The notes under the pieces were generated by a model. The model saw only the letters and a list, made by a program, of their open reading frames with translations, had not been told where the DNA came from and searched no databases. Of a stretch of 7,143 nt of DNA, positions 1-5,677 are shown in pieces. Positions within the stretch are counted from its first letter, which is position 1; each line of letters begins with the position of its first letter. The DNA is from Actinomycetes bacterium (GTDB lineage Bacteria; Actinomycetota; Acidimicrobiia; Acidimicrobiales; Palsa-688), in assembly GCA_021808665.1 (NCBI GenBank), contig JAKBBA010000156.1:1-7143 (forward strand), given 5' to 3'. The translations under genes and the position numbers were made by a program.

Positions 1-1167
1 ATGAGCGACCTAGGCGGTGACCAAGTCGCGAACCCGCTCGACGAGCTCGTCGGCGAGGATCCTCCCGAGCTCGATGCCATCGAGGCTGCTGCAGCAATCG
101 AGGCACACGTCGATGACGACAACTCCTACGGCCGGATCGGTCGTCCGTTCGACCGGCGATCGTCGTTTTGGATAGGAATGGCCACGACCTTTGGGGTAGC
201 CACGGCGGCCACCTCCCTTTGGGTCGTCTATGCCGCTCGGCAGATCTTGCTTCTGCTGATCTTGTCGCTGTTTATCGCAGCCGGCCTCGAACCACTTGTG
301 GACTGGCTTTGTAGAAGGGGCCTGCCTCGAGGGGTTGCGGTATTGATCGTGGTGGCGGTGGCGCTTGCTGCGTTCGCTGGAATACTGGACTTGGTCATTC
401 CTGTGATCGTCAACCAGGTGACCCAACTGATCAACGCCCTTCCGAGCTACGCCAAACAACTGAGCGATCGCAGTACGTTCCTCGGGCGTCTCAACTCCCG
501 CTATCACATCGAGTCTTCACTTCAGAACTACTTAAACGGGGGCGGTTCTGTTGCGACCGGGGTGCTCGGTGTGGGTAAAGCGGTGCTCAGCGCACTTGCA
601 TCCACCGTCATAGTGGTCGTCGTGAGCATTTACCTGCTTGTCGATATGCCGCGCTTCAAGCGCACGCTCTTCTCGCTGTCGCCGCGCAGCCGCCGGGCGC
701 GAGTCGTGCTCATCGGCGAGGAAATATTCGACAAGGTCGGCGGTTACGTCCTCGGCAACGTATTTATCTCTGTTATCACAGGGATCGGCACGTGGGCATG
801 GTGTATGGCTCTCGGAATCCCCTACCCGCTGCTTTTGGCAGTTTTAGTCGCCATCTTCGACTTGATACCCTTGGTCGGCTCAACTATCGCTGGCGCCATC
901 GTCGCCGCTGTCGGGTTGACGGTGTCGATAACGGTTGCTGTAGCCACCATTGGCTTCTACATCGCCTACCGACTGGTCGAGGATTACCTGATCAGCCCGC
1001 GCATAATGCGCCGGACGGTGGCTGTCCCGGGCCTCGTCACCGTCATAGCCACCCTGATCGGCGGCACGCTGCTCGGCATCATCGGGGCTCTCATCGCGAT
1101 CCCCGTCGCTGCCGGTGTCAGCCTGCTCGTCGCGCAACTCGCTACCCCTCGCCTCGAGCGCAGCTAA
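1..1167 (+). CDS. AI-2E family (PerM/YdiK-like) membrane transporter
   Basis: This 388-residue integral membrane protein belongs to the AI-2E transporter family (PF01594), whose members are proposed exporters or permeases of small molecules or ions; the substrate cannot be told from sequence. An acidic soluble N-terminus (about residues 1-50) is followed by hydrophobic segments at roughly 58-95 (two passes), 111-136, 186-214, and a cluster of closely packed segments from 250 to 380. The loop at 140-185 is the expected extracytoplasmic domain. Family signatures are visible: FDLIPLVGS at 286-294 and the VEDYLISPRIM stretch at 326-336, before the final glycine-rich hairpin. Length is normal for the family. 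The start codon is the first base of the window, so a start further upstream cannot be excluded. The gene is followed at once by pseudogene debris, with no co-transcribed partner. The family is clear; the quorum-sensing implication of the name should not be taken over. Confidence 0.9.
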   Translation: MSDLGGDQVANPLDELVGEDPPELDAIEAAAAIEAHVDDDNSYGRIGRPFDRRSSFWIGMATTFGVATAATSLWVVYAARQILLLLILSLFIAAGLEPLVDWLCRRGLPRGVAVLIVVAVALAAFAGILDLVIPVIVNQVTQLINALPSYAKQLSDRSTFLGRLNSRYHIESSLQNYLNGGGSVATGVLGVGKAVLSALASTVIVVVVSIYLLVDMPRFKRTLFSLSPRSRRARVVLIGEEIFDKVGGYVLGNVFISVITGIGTWAWCMALGIPYPLLLAVLVAIFDLIPLVGSTIAGAIVAAVGLTVSITVAVATIGFYIAYRLVEDYLISPRIMRRTVAVPGLVTVIATLIGGTLLGIIGALIAIPVAAGVSLLVAQLATPRLERS

Positions 1168-1176
1168 CCGTTGACG

Positions 1177-1289
1177 GGGGTTGCGGCTCAGGTCGCCTTC
1201 CGGTCGGTCCCGGCGGCCCAGGCTTCGGCCCGTCCAATGATGTCCTCGATGACGAGCTCTTTGGCCCTGCCGTAATAGTTAGCGATCAT
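1177..1289 (-). pseudogene. GrpB (UPF0157) 3'-end fragment, duplicate copy
   Basis: Read on the minus strand this stretch encodes only the last 30 or so residues of a GrpB-family protein, ending RAEAWAAGTDRKAT before a TGA at 1190-1188. Bases 1177-1280 align without any gap to 3946-4049, the 3' end of the longer GrpB gene in this window, with 10 mismatches in 104 positions by hand count. The similarity includes about 11 bases beyond the stop codon and ends sharply at 1280. Nothing of the rest of GrpB is present upstream of the junction, so it cannot make a functional protein. It lies tail to tail with the transporter and abuts the toxin remnant that begins at about 1282 on the other strand. 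Confidence 0.75.
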
Positions 1290-1680
1290 CCAATCGCTCG
1301 ACCTCAAGGACAAGAAGGACAGGGAGTGAATCGCCTTCAAGGGAGGGGCTGCCCTCGAGCTCAGGTTCCGTTTTCGAGCCCGGACGTCCAACGATCTCGA
1401 CGGTGCGTACCGGGACGACGTGAACGAGGCGATCGGCCTGATCGACGAGGGGTTGAAGCGGGGATGGCGCGCGTTCACCGCCACGGCGACCGAAGGTGAG
1501 CCCGATTATGGGCACGGGCTTGCCGTGCCTGCGATGCGATTCCGGGTCAAGTTCCTCTGCAAGGGCAAGGAGTTCGTGACGGTGCCTTTGGAACGTTCTC
1601 GGTGGAAGGTCGCTCGCTCGACCAGGTCGAAGTACGGTTGGCCGCCGTCTCCCTCGCTCCGTCCAACTCGCACAAGCTAA
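1282..1680 (+). pseudogene. AbiEii/MenT-type nucleotidyltransferase toxin, central fragment
   Basis: Translation from 1282 gives a piece of an AbiEii-type toxin (PF08843, nucleotidyltransferase fold). Intact members transfer nucleotides to RNA such as tRNA acceptor ends and form type IV toxin-antitoxin pairs with AbiEi. Visible landmarks are FKGGAALELRF (codons 1336-1368), holding the family's Lys-Gly-Gly motif, and RTSNDLD (1381-1401) with the paired aspartates expected to bind metal. Then come GWRAFTATATE and MRFRVKFLCKGKEFVTVP, matching the order in this family. It is dead: an in-frame TGA at 1327-1329 interrupts the lead-in to KGG (probably a former TGG), one base is missing near 1600 so that the continuation VEGRSLDQVEVRLAA is read from 1602, and similarity ends near 1675. 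The N-terminus and C-terminal half are absent. Its likely antitoxin family is represented at 5004-5597, not next to it. Confidence 0.75.
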
Positions 1681-1743
1681 CTCGATTCCCTATTCTCCCC
1701 CAAGCCATGCAGTGGCGACCCGGTCAGCCGCTTCACATTTCAG

Positions 1744-1758
1744 CCGGGTACTTCCCGG
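1744..1758 (-). terminator. Short hairpin downstream of hydrolase gene
   Basis: CCGGG and CCCGG arms around a five-base loop form a small hairpin 15 bases past the hydrolase stop codon. There is no run of T on the exit side, so this is at most a weak, actinobacterial-type terminator; it could equally be chance in GC-rich DNA. Confidence 0.2.
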
Positions 1759-1773
1759 ATGCCCTCGCCATCG

Positions 1774-3036
1774 TCAGCTGCATAGACCGGCAGCTGCTCG
1801 GCCGGCCGCGGCAATGAGCTGGTCCATCGCCGCTGGGTGGTCTTCGGTGAGGCGCGGCCCGATCCGGGGTCCGCTGCGCTCGGCGCCCGGGCCGGCTATC
1901 GCGCTCTGGTGGGTGATGCGGGTACCACCTTCCTGGGTTGCAGCGAGCGTGTGGCGGCTGGTGATCATCACCCCGTTGAGCTCGGTGCGGTAGGCGAAGA
2001 CCTCGCCCTCGACGACTTCGACGATGGTGCAGTCGACGACGAAGTTTGCGCCCTTCGGGGTGACCGACAGTCGGGTGCCGGCGGCGAAAGGGCCGTGGAT
2101 CTCGATGTGGTCGTCGGTGTCGCTCAGCTCGGTCCCGGTGTACAGCGCCCGCAGCGTCGCCCAGACGTCGCTCGGCGCAACGAGGGTGTCGGCGGTGTGC
2201 TCGTGGGTCCAGGCGGGGGTGCGCGCGGCGAAGTCCACGACCGCTGACACCAGCCGCTGCGGTGCCTCGACGGAGGGGAGGTGGCCGCATGCGGCCAGCA
2301 GTTGCCATTCCGCGCCGGGGATCGCGGCTGCGTAGGCCTGCCCGTAGTCGGGGTCGACGATCCGGTCACTCTCACCCCAGACGACGAGGGCGGCGAGGTC
2401 CAGGTCCGACAGCCGTGCTCGCAGGGTCGGGTCGCTGCTCGACGGCCCGCTGTAGGCGCCGAGCGCGGCCCGGTTGCCGGCCGCCAGTGCGAGGGCGGCG
2501 GGCGGCAGGCTCGACAGGTCGATGCGGTAGGGGTCGGGGTCGTGGTAGCTACGGTCCATGATCTCGTCGAGGGTGAGCGACGAGACATCCGCGACGGGGT
2601 GCCCGGGCACTTCGATGCCCGCGGCGTCGACGAGCACGACCCTGGCCAGGCGCGCCGGGCGGAGCAGGGCCATCTCGGCGGCGATCCACCCGCCGACCGA
2701 GCTGCCGACGGCGGTAACGTCGGTCAGGTCCATCTCGTCGAGCAGGGCGACGTAGCAGGCGGCGAGCTTGCGCACCGAGTCCAGGGCCTCGGATCGGGGG
2801 GTGCCCTCGAAACCGGGGTGGGTCGGGGAGATCACCCGGACCTGGTTGCTGCCGGCGCCTGCGAGCGCTGCGGCGAACGCCGCCATGGATCGGACGCCGG
2901 CGCCGCCGTGGAGGAGCAGGAACGGTTGACCATCGCCGCGCTCGTCGACGGCGACCTCGACGGGACCCACGCCCTCGACGTTCAGCTGGTGCGCGGTGGG
3001 GTTGAGGGTGGTGTTGGCGGTAGGGGTGTTCGGCAT
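1774..3036 (-). CDS. alpha/beta-hydrolase with C-terminal SRPBCC domain
   Basis: This 420-residue protein joins two domains. Residues 25-272 are an alpha/beta-hydrolase: HGG oxyanion region at 43-45, nucleophile elbow G-S-S-V-G at 111-115 (Ser113), acid Asp224 in WGESDRI, and His252 in CGHLPSVEAP, so the whole Ser-Asp-His triad is present. Residues 278-412 read as an SRPBCC/polyketide-cyclase-like fold, a hydrophobic ligand-binding module, with the typical opening TLVAPSDVWATLRAL. There is no signal peptide, so the protein is cytoplasmic. The ATG is supported by an AGGAGA ribosome binding site six bases upstream and by a well-placed promoter. It is divergent from a MarR-type regulator that probably controls it. 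An ester, lactone or C-C bond hydrolase for an aromatic or lipophilic compound is plausible; the substrate is unknown. The domain assignments are firm, the joint function is inference. Confidence 0.9.
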   Translation of the reverse strand: MPNTPTANTTLNPTAHQLNVEGVGPVEVAVDERGDGQPFLLLHGGAGVRSMAAFAAALAGAGSNQVRVISPTHPGFEGTPRSEALDSVRKLAACYVALLDEMDLTDVTAVGSSVGGWIAAEMALLRPARLARVVLVDAAGIEVPGHPVADVSSLTLDEIMDRSYHDPDPYRIDLSSLPPAALALAAGNRAALGAYSGPSSSDPTLRARLSDLDLAALVVWGESDRIVDPDYGQAYAAAIPGAEWQLLAACGHLPSVEAPQRLVSAVVDFAARTPAWTHEHTADTLVAPSDVWATLRALYTGTELSDTDDHIEIHGPFAAGTRLSVTPKGANFVVDCTIVEVVEGEVFAYRTELNGVMITSRHTLAATQEGGTRITHQSAIAGPGAERSGPRIGPRLTEDHPAAMDQLIAAAGRAAAGLCS

Positions 3037-3047
3037 CGGGCTCTCCT
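3037..3047 (-). promoter_or_regulatory. Ribosome binding site of the hydrolase gene
   Basis: On the minus strand AGGAGAG lies six bases before the ATG at 3036, a near-ideal Shine-Dalgarno sequence. It fixes the start and contrasts with the divergent regulator gene, which has none. Confidence 0.7.
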
Positions 3048-3068
3048 GGTCGCGGTAGGGATGCCAAC

Positions 3069-3097
3069 ACCTTATCTAAACATGTTTAGGTATGCAA
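3069..3097 (-). promoter_or_regulatory. Hydrolase promoter (-35 TTGCAT, -10 TAAGGT)
   Basis: On the minus strand TTGCAT (3097-3092) and TAAGGT (3074-3069) are separated by exactly 17 bases, a sigma-70-type arrangement. Transcription would begin near 3062, leaving a leader of about 25 bases that contains the ribosome binding site. The spacer is almost filled by the palindrome at 3076-3089. Confidence 0.55.
3073..3092. promoter_or_regulatory. Palindromic operator, probable MarR binding site
   Basis: CTAAACATGTTTAG (3076-3089) is a perfect 14-bp palindrome; two further pairs outside one mismatch extend it to 20 bp. Such AT-rich symmetry stands out from the GC-rich surroundings. MarR-family dimers usually bind 16-20 bp palindromes between divergent genes. 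Here the site occupies the spacer of the hydrolase promoter and ends about 20 bases ahead of the regulator's own -10 box, so one bound dimer could repress both genes. Binding by the adjacent MarR protein is inferred. Confidence 0.7.
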
Positions 3098-3113
3098 GCT
3101 GATTTCTCCTCGT

Positions 3114-3119
3114 TAAGAT
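3114..3119 (+). promoter_or_regulatory. -10 box of the MarR gene, leaderless transcript
   Basis: TAAGAT fits the TANNNT consensus and ends seven bases before the ATG at 3126, so transcription should start at or next to the start codon. No Shine-Dalgarno sequence and no convincing -35 box are visible. The operator lies where -35 contacts would fall. Confidence 0.45.
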
Positions 3120-3125
3120 TGGGTG

Positions 3126-3551
3126 ATGGGACGGCCTCTGCAAGACATCGGGCTCTCGGTCAAGCGCCTCCAGGCGCGCCACCACCGGGCGATCGACACA
3201 GCCCTCGCTCCGCTCGGCATCGGCCTGGTGCAGTGGGACGCCCTCCGCCAGATCCATGCCCACCCTGGCGTTTCCCTCCACGACCTGGCGCAGATGACCT
3301 TCCAGACCGACCAGTCCTTCGGAGCGTTGGCCAGCCGTATGATCGCCCGTGACCTTATCGAACGAGTCCCCGGACCGGGGCGCGCCGCCCGGCACCGGCT
3401 CACCGAGAAAGGCGAAGCGCTGCGCCAATCGGCCACCACGACCGTCGAGGGAGTACTGCGGGAGTCGTTCTCCCCCCTTACCCAGGCGCAACTCGACGAG
3501 TTCGACGCTCTCCTCATTCGCCTGCTTTCGCCGCCCGATGCGCTCGGCTGA
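3126..3551 (+). CDS. MarR-family transcriptional regulator
   Basis: This 141-residue protein has the MarR winged helix-turn-helix layout: an N-terminal dimerisation helix (about residues 5-28), PLGIGLVQWDALRQI leading into the DNA-binding domain, recognition region SLHDLAQMTFQTDQSFGALASRMI near 50-73, and a wing around GPGRAARHRLTEKG at 83-96. A C-terminal helical dimerisation segment follows. MarR proteins are mostly repressors released by small, often phenolic or lipophilic ligands or by oxidation; no cysteine is present here, so ligand rather than thiol sensing is more likely. A GTG three bases earlier would add one residue; I prefer the ATG because the -10 box predicts a transcript beginning there. 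The divergent hydrolase-SRPBCC gene and the shared palindrome make that gene and its own promoter the obvious targets. Confidence 0.88.
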   Translation: MGRPLQDIGLSVKRLQARHHRAIDTALAPLGIGLVQWDALRQIHAHPGVSLHDLAQMTFQTDQSFGALASRMIARDLIERVPGPGRAARHRLTEKGEALRQSATTTVEGVLRESFSPLTQAQLDEFDALLIRLLSPPDALG

Positions 3552-3582
3552 CCGCGGGCCGATCGCTCGCCGGGACATCGCC

Positions 3583-3619
3583 GGACGGTTTCGAGCGTCC
3601 TCGGGGCCTGCTGCGGCCC
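3583..3619 (+). terminator. Two small hairpins after the MarR gene
   Basis: GGACG/CGTCC (3583-3587 with 3596-3600) and GGGCC/GGCCC (3604-3608 with 3615-3619) are successive five-pair stems between the convergent MarR gene and oxidoreductase relic. Neither has a T tract, so termination here is only a suggestion. Confidence 0.2.
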
Positions 3620-3640
3620 GGCATGGTGCCCGTCGAGTGT

Positions 3641-3871
3641 TCAATGGGCGACGTTGAGGTGGGCTCGGGGATGCTTGTCGCCTTCGATGAGGTCGAGGAC
3701 GCCGATGGCGTAGTCGGGCGCGGAGATCGCTCCGCCGTCTTCGGGTGCGACGGCGATGTCGTCGCGGAGCCGGTACTCGCCGCGACGCTCTCCGGGCGCG
3801 AACGAGCCGAACAGGCGCGCCGGGCTGACGACACCCAGTCGAGCGTCTCGGGGGTCGCGGGAGTTCCTCGA
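3641..3871 (-). pseudogene. NAD(P)-binding oxidoreductase, C-terminal fragment
   Basis: On the minus strand, from about 3871, the translation runs TPATPETLDW, then one base is missing at about 3833-3834. The continuation is VVSPARLFGSFAPGERRGEY, followed by RDDIAV, ISAPDYAIGVLDLIE and a C-terminus ending HLNVAH before TGA. This matches the last 70 or so residues of NAD(P)H-binding (NmrA/SDR-like, COG2910-type) proteins, where a VSP turn, the GERRGEY strand and an ISxxDYA helix close the fold. The Rossmann nucleotide-binding half is missing, so the fragment cannot be active. It is followed on the same strand by nothing coding and preceded by the GrpB gene; its upstream break lies between 3871 and about 3940 in sequence I cannot identify. 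Confidence 0.65.
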
Positions 3872-3956
3872 TGATCAGAGCCCAGACCACCGCTGCCAGC
3901 AGCCCTCGTTCGACTCCCGCGCAGCATTAAGCGGTTGAAAGATGTGGGGTTGCGGT

Positions 3957-4542
3957 TCAGGTAGCCTTCGGCTCGGTTCCGGCCGCCCAGGGTTCGGCCC
4001 GTCCAATGATGTCCTCGATGACGGGCCCTTTGGCCCTGGCGTAATAGTTCATGTCCGTGAACTTCTCACCGACAAACCGGCGCTTGACGCTCTCGTAAAG
4101 CGCGCGATCATCAGGAGCTTGACGCAACCGGTCCCGGAACACCAAGTGTCGGCGTTCGTCGTGCGATCCCGCCTTCCACACATGAACATGGTCGTCACGC
4201 TCAGGTGTTCGAAACATGCGGTGCCCGGCCTCCCGGACACGCAACGCGTAGCCCGCCCCCTCCATCGCGTCGAGGTAGCCGCTCTCGTCGTCGGGATCAT
4301 CGACTGCAACCAGAACGTCGACGATCGGCTTCGCCGCGAGACCGGGAACCGCCGTGGAGCCCACATGCTCAACGCGCCGGGCGACCTCGCCGAGCGCCTC
4401 CAAGATCCGAACACGCTCCCGAGCGAATCGAGCCGCCCATTCCGGGCGTGTAGTCCACCAAGACCAGCTCCCGCTCTTCGCGTCCCCCGATCAGCACGGC
4501 ATCGAGAGACCCGTCGAAGGCGTCGTCGGACGAAGAATCCAC
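3957..4542 (-). pseudogene. GrpB (UPF0157) family gene with one frameshift
   Basis: GrpB proteins are about 170-200 residues and belong to the nucleotidyltransferase-fold superfamily; their role is uncertain. The N-terminal part reads from GTG 4542 as DAVLIGGREERELVLVDYTP. At 4442-4443 one extra G shifts the frame, and the rest continues as EWAARFARERVRILEALGEV, then the family core HVGSTAVPGLAAKPIVDVLV with its Gly-Ser and Asp motif, MFRTPERDDHVHVW, and the terminal MNYYARAKGPVIEDIIGRAE. Apart from the single base the gene looks complete, with no other stops, so it is either a very recent pseudogene or a sequencing error in a live gene. Alternatively translation could begin at an internal site near 4403, but that would drop the conserved N-terminus. 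Its last 104 bases are duplicated at 1177-1280. Confidence 0.75.
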
Positions 4543-4556
4543 TCCACCGCAATATA
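4543..4556 (-). promoter_or_regulatory. Near-leaderless promoter of the GrpB gene
   Basis: On the minus strand TATATT (4556-4551) is a good -10 box; counting 7-8 bases puts the transcript start within one or two bases of the GTG at 4542. The GGTGGA immediately before that GTG is too close to act as a ribosome binding site. This supports GTG 4542 as the original start. Confidence 0.4.
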
Positions 4557-4648
4557 TAGGCCAGGTAACCAACAACCATCTCGGCCGTGTTGCGCCGTTA
4601 CCCCTAGGTTCCCGACAAGCACAAAGATCTGCGTATGAGCACGGCTTT

Positions 4649-4676
4649 GGTGGGCAGCCGACTTACCCTGCCCACC
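4649..4676. repeat. Perfect 9-bp hairpin with 10-base loop
   Basis: GGTGGGCAG (4649-4657) and CTGCCCACC (4668-4676) are exact reverse complements. On the plus strand TTCTT follows, which is terminator-like, but no plus-strand gene runs into it. On the minus strand it lies about 95 bases past the possible TnpB relic, where an IS605-type right end or guide-RNA scaffold would be expected. Confidence 0.5.
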
Positions 4677-4769
4677 TTCTTAGACCGCTGTTTGCCAACA
4701 CCTCCAAGGTTTTTGTTCTCATGGTGATTCTCACGGCAGGAGCGAGCACTCGTTTTGGCGAGGGGCCGG

Positions 4770-4925
4770 CTAACACGGCGGGGCCAGCACCTTGGCCGCG
4801 GCGTTGACGTCCCGCAAGGAACAAGGCCGACGCCTGGCAGGCAATGTGGGGCTGCCAGAACGTCCCGATTACCTTCGTGCCTCCCAGTCCACCAGTGCAG
4901 AAGCCCGCTGTGTCGGCAGTAGTGT
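4770..4925 (-). pseudogene. Possible TnpB (IS200/IS605-type) zinc-ribbon relic
   Basis: The minus strand carries scattered pieces in the order expected for the TnpB C-terminus. YCRHSG (like the first CxxCG knuckle) is followed by GNRDVLAAPHCLPG (like the NR...C..CG second knuckle). A frame change near 4815 then leads to RDVNAAAKVLA, closely matching the conserved RDVNAA motif, with a stop at 4772-4770. TnpB is the RNA-guided nuclease of these transposons. Two expected cysteines are lost and more than one frame is needed, so it is inactive if real. The surrounding 4543-5003 stretch shows no other gene. The match is short and could be coincidence. Confidence 0.3.
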
Positions 4926-4937
4926 TCCCATTCAGGC

Positions 4938-4979
4938 ACGGTGTTGACTGTCAGTTCGGGTACCAATCGTCAACACCGT
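4938..4979. promoter_or_regulatory. 11-bp inverted repeat, probable AbiEi operator
   Basis: ACGGTGTTGAC (4938-4948) and GTCAACACCGT (4969-4979) are perfect inverted copies separated by 20 bases, with centres 31 bp (about three helical turns) apart, so both arms face the same side of the helix. The right arm ends 25 bases before the antitoxin start and overlaps its presumed -35 region. AbiEi antitoxins are known to repress their own operons by binding inverted repeats, which makes this the likely target. The assignment is inferred from position and symmetry. Confidence 0.6.
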
Positions 4980-4991
4980 TGGTTTCTGCTG

Positions 4992-4997
4992 TAAGCT
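4992..4997 (+). promoter_or_regulatory. -10 box of the antitoxin gene, leaderless transcript
   Basis: TAAGCT fits TANNNT and ends seven bases before the GTG at 5004, predicting a leaderless mRNA. No Shine-Dalgarno sequence is visible. The right arm of the inverted repeat occupies the -35 position, ideal for repression. Confidence 0.45.
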
Positions 4998-5003
4998 TCG
5001 AGT

Positions 5004-5597
5004 GTGCCTGCGACTCCATACGACCGGCTAGTCGAACTCGCTGCCGATCAGCACGGCTTCATCCGAACCGAACAAGCCGAAACAGCCGGCGTCCGCCCCG
5101 ACTACCTTCGCCGTCTAGCCATGAAAGGACGCCTGCAGCGGCGGGCGCAAGGCCTTTACCGACTCACCGCCCTGCCCGTCGGACCCCTCGACGAGTACCA
5201 CGAAGCCGTCCTCGCAGCCCGCGGAGAAGGAGTCGTCGCAGGCGACGCAGCCCTCGCTTTATGGGGCCTCGCGGACGTGAACCCCAGACAGATCGACGTC
5301 ATCCTCCCCGCCGGCCAGCGGGTACGAAGGGCCAACGATCACCGGTTCCGGGTCCGTCAACGACGTCTCCACCCGGACCAGATCGACAGCGTCGAAGGTA
5401 TTCGTGTGCTCGCGCCGCAAGCCGCTATCGCAGAGGCAATCGCCACAGGAATCGAGGCCAACATGGCCGAGCAAGCGATCGCGAACGCCCGGCGACAGGA
5501 ACTCATCGGCGAAATCGGCGCCGCCAGACTACGGGTACAACTCGCCGACCGCAACACCCGCACACGCAACGACACCACCGCCACCCCATGGACGTGA
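5004..5597 (+). CDS. AbiEi/MenA-type antitoxin (type IV TA system)
   Basis: This 197-residue protein is an AbiEi-family antitoxin with an N-terminal winged helix (PF13338-type). Residues 5-55 hold GFIRTEQAETAGVRPDYLRRL, a helix-turn-helix of the kind seen in this family, and the wing GRLQRRAQGLYRL. The C-terminal domain runs from about 62 to 182, with EYHEAVLAA, VVAGDAALALWGL and RVLAPQAAIAEAI typical of the family. Such proteins neutralise the nucleotidyltransferase toxin AbiEii and repress their own operon, acting in the cytoplasm. The GTG start is chosen because the homology begins there and a -10 box predicts transcription from it. The stop overlaps the ATG of a toxin-like stub by 10 bases, the usual antitoxin-toxin coupling. 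With the toxin truncated the antitoxin is an orphan, perhaps kept as a regulator or anti-addiction factor. The tail from 183 is polar and variable. Confidence 0.87.
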   Translation: MPATPYDRLVELAADQHGFIRTEQAETAGVRPDYLRRLAMKGRLQRRAQGLYRLTALPVGPLDEYHEAVLAARGEGVVAGDAALALWGLADVNPRQIDVILPAGQRVRRANDHRFRVRQRRLHPDQIDSVEGIRVLAPQAAIAEAIATGIEANMAEQAIANARRQELIGEIGAARLRVQLADRNTRTRNDTTATPWT

Positions 5598-5610
5598 ACC
5601 CGCCACCTCA

Positions 5611-5629
5611 GCGACCGCCCGGCGGTCGC
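5611..5629 (+). repeat. Strong hairpin after antitoxin stop
   Basis: GCGACCGCC and GGCGGTCGC are perfect nine-base arms around a single C, giving an eight-pair stem with a tight loop, 13 bases beyond the antitoxin stop and inside the toxin stub. It could end transcription early or simply reflect GC-rich coding sequence. No T tract follows. Confidence 0.35.
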
Positions 5630-5634
5630 GGGCA

Positions 5635-5677
5635 CCTGGCCCGTCTCCTCGACGCCTGGGCCAGGGAATCCGAGGAG
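5635..5677 (+). repeat. Two interleaved inverted repeats in the toxin stub
   Basis: CCTGGCCC (5635-5642) pairs with GGGCCAGG (5658-5665), and CTCCTCG (5645-5651) pairs with CGAGGAG (5671-5677). The second 5' arm lies in the loop of the first stem and its partner lies outside, the geometry of a pseudoknot. Both lie in the remnant coding region, so any regulatory role is uncertain. Confidence 0.3.

Noticed and set aside
2281..3102. A long plus-strand frame opposite the hydrolase gene
   Set aside because: It is the mirror of the hydrolase codons; the minus-strand translation has an intact triad, SRPBCC domain, ribosome binding site and promoter.
3072..3890. A 272-codon minus-strand frame opposite the MarR gene
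   Set aside because: It is antisense to MarR, and its 5' part is an out-of-frame reading of the oxidoreductase relic.
4543..5003. Search for tRNA genes or a CRISPR array in the largest gene-free stretch
   Set aside because: No tRNA-like arms with a GGTTCRANNCC loop and no regularly spaced direct repeats were seen here or elsewhere in the window.
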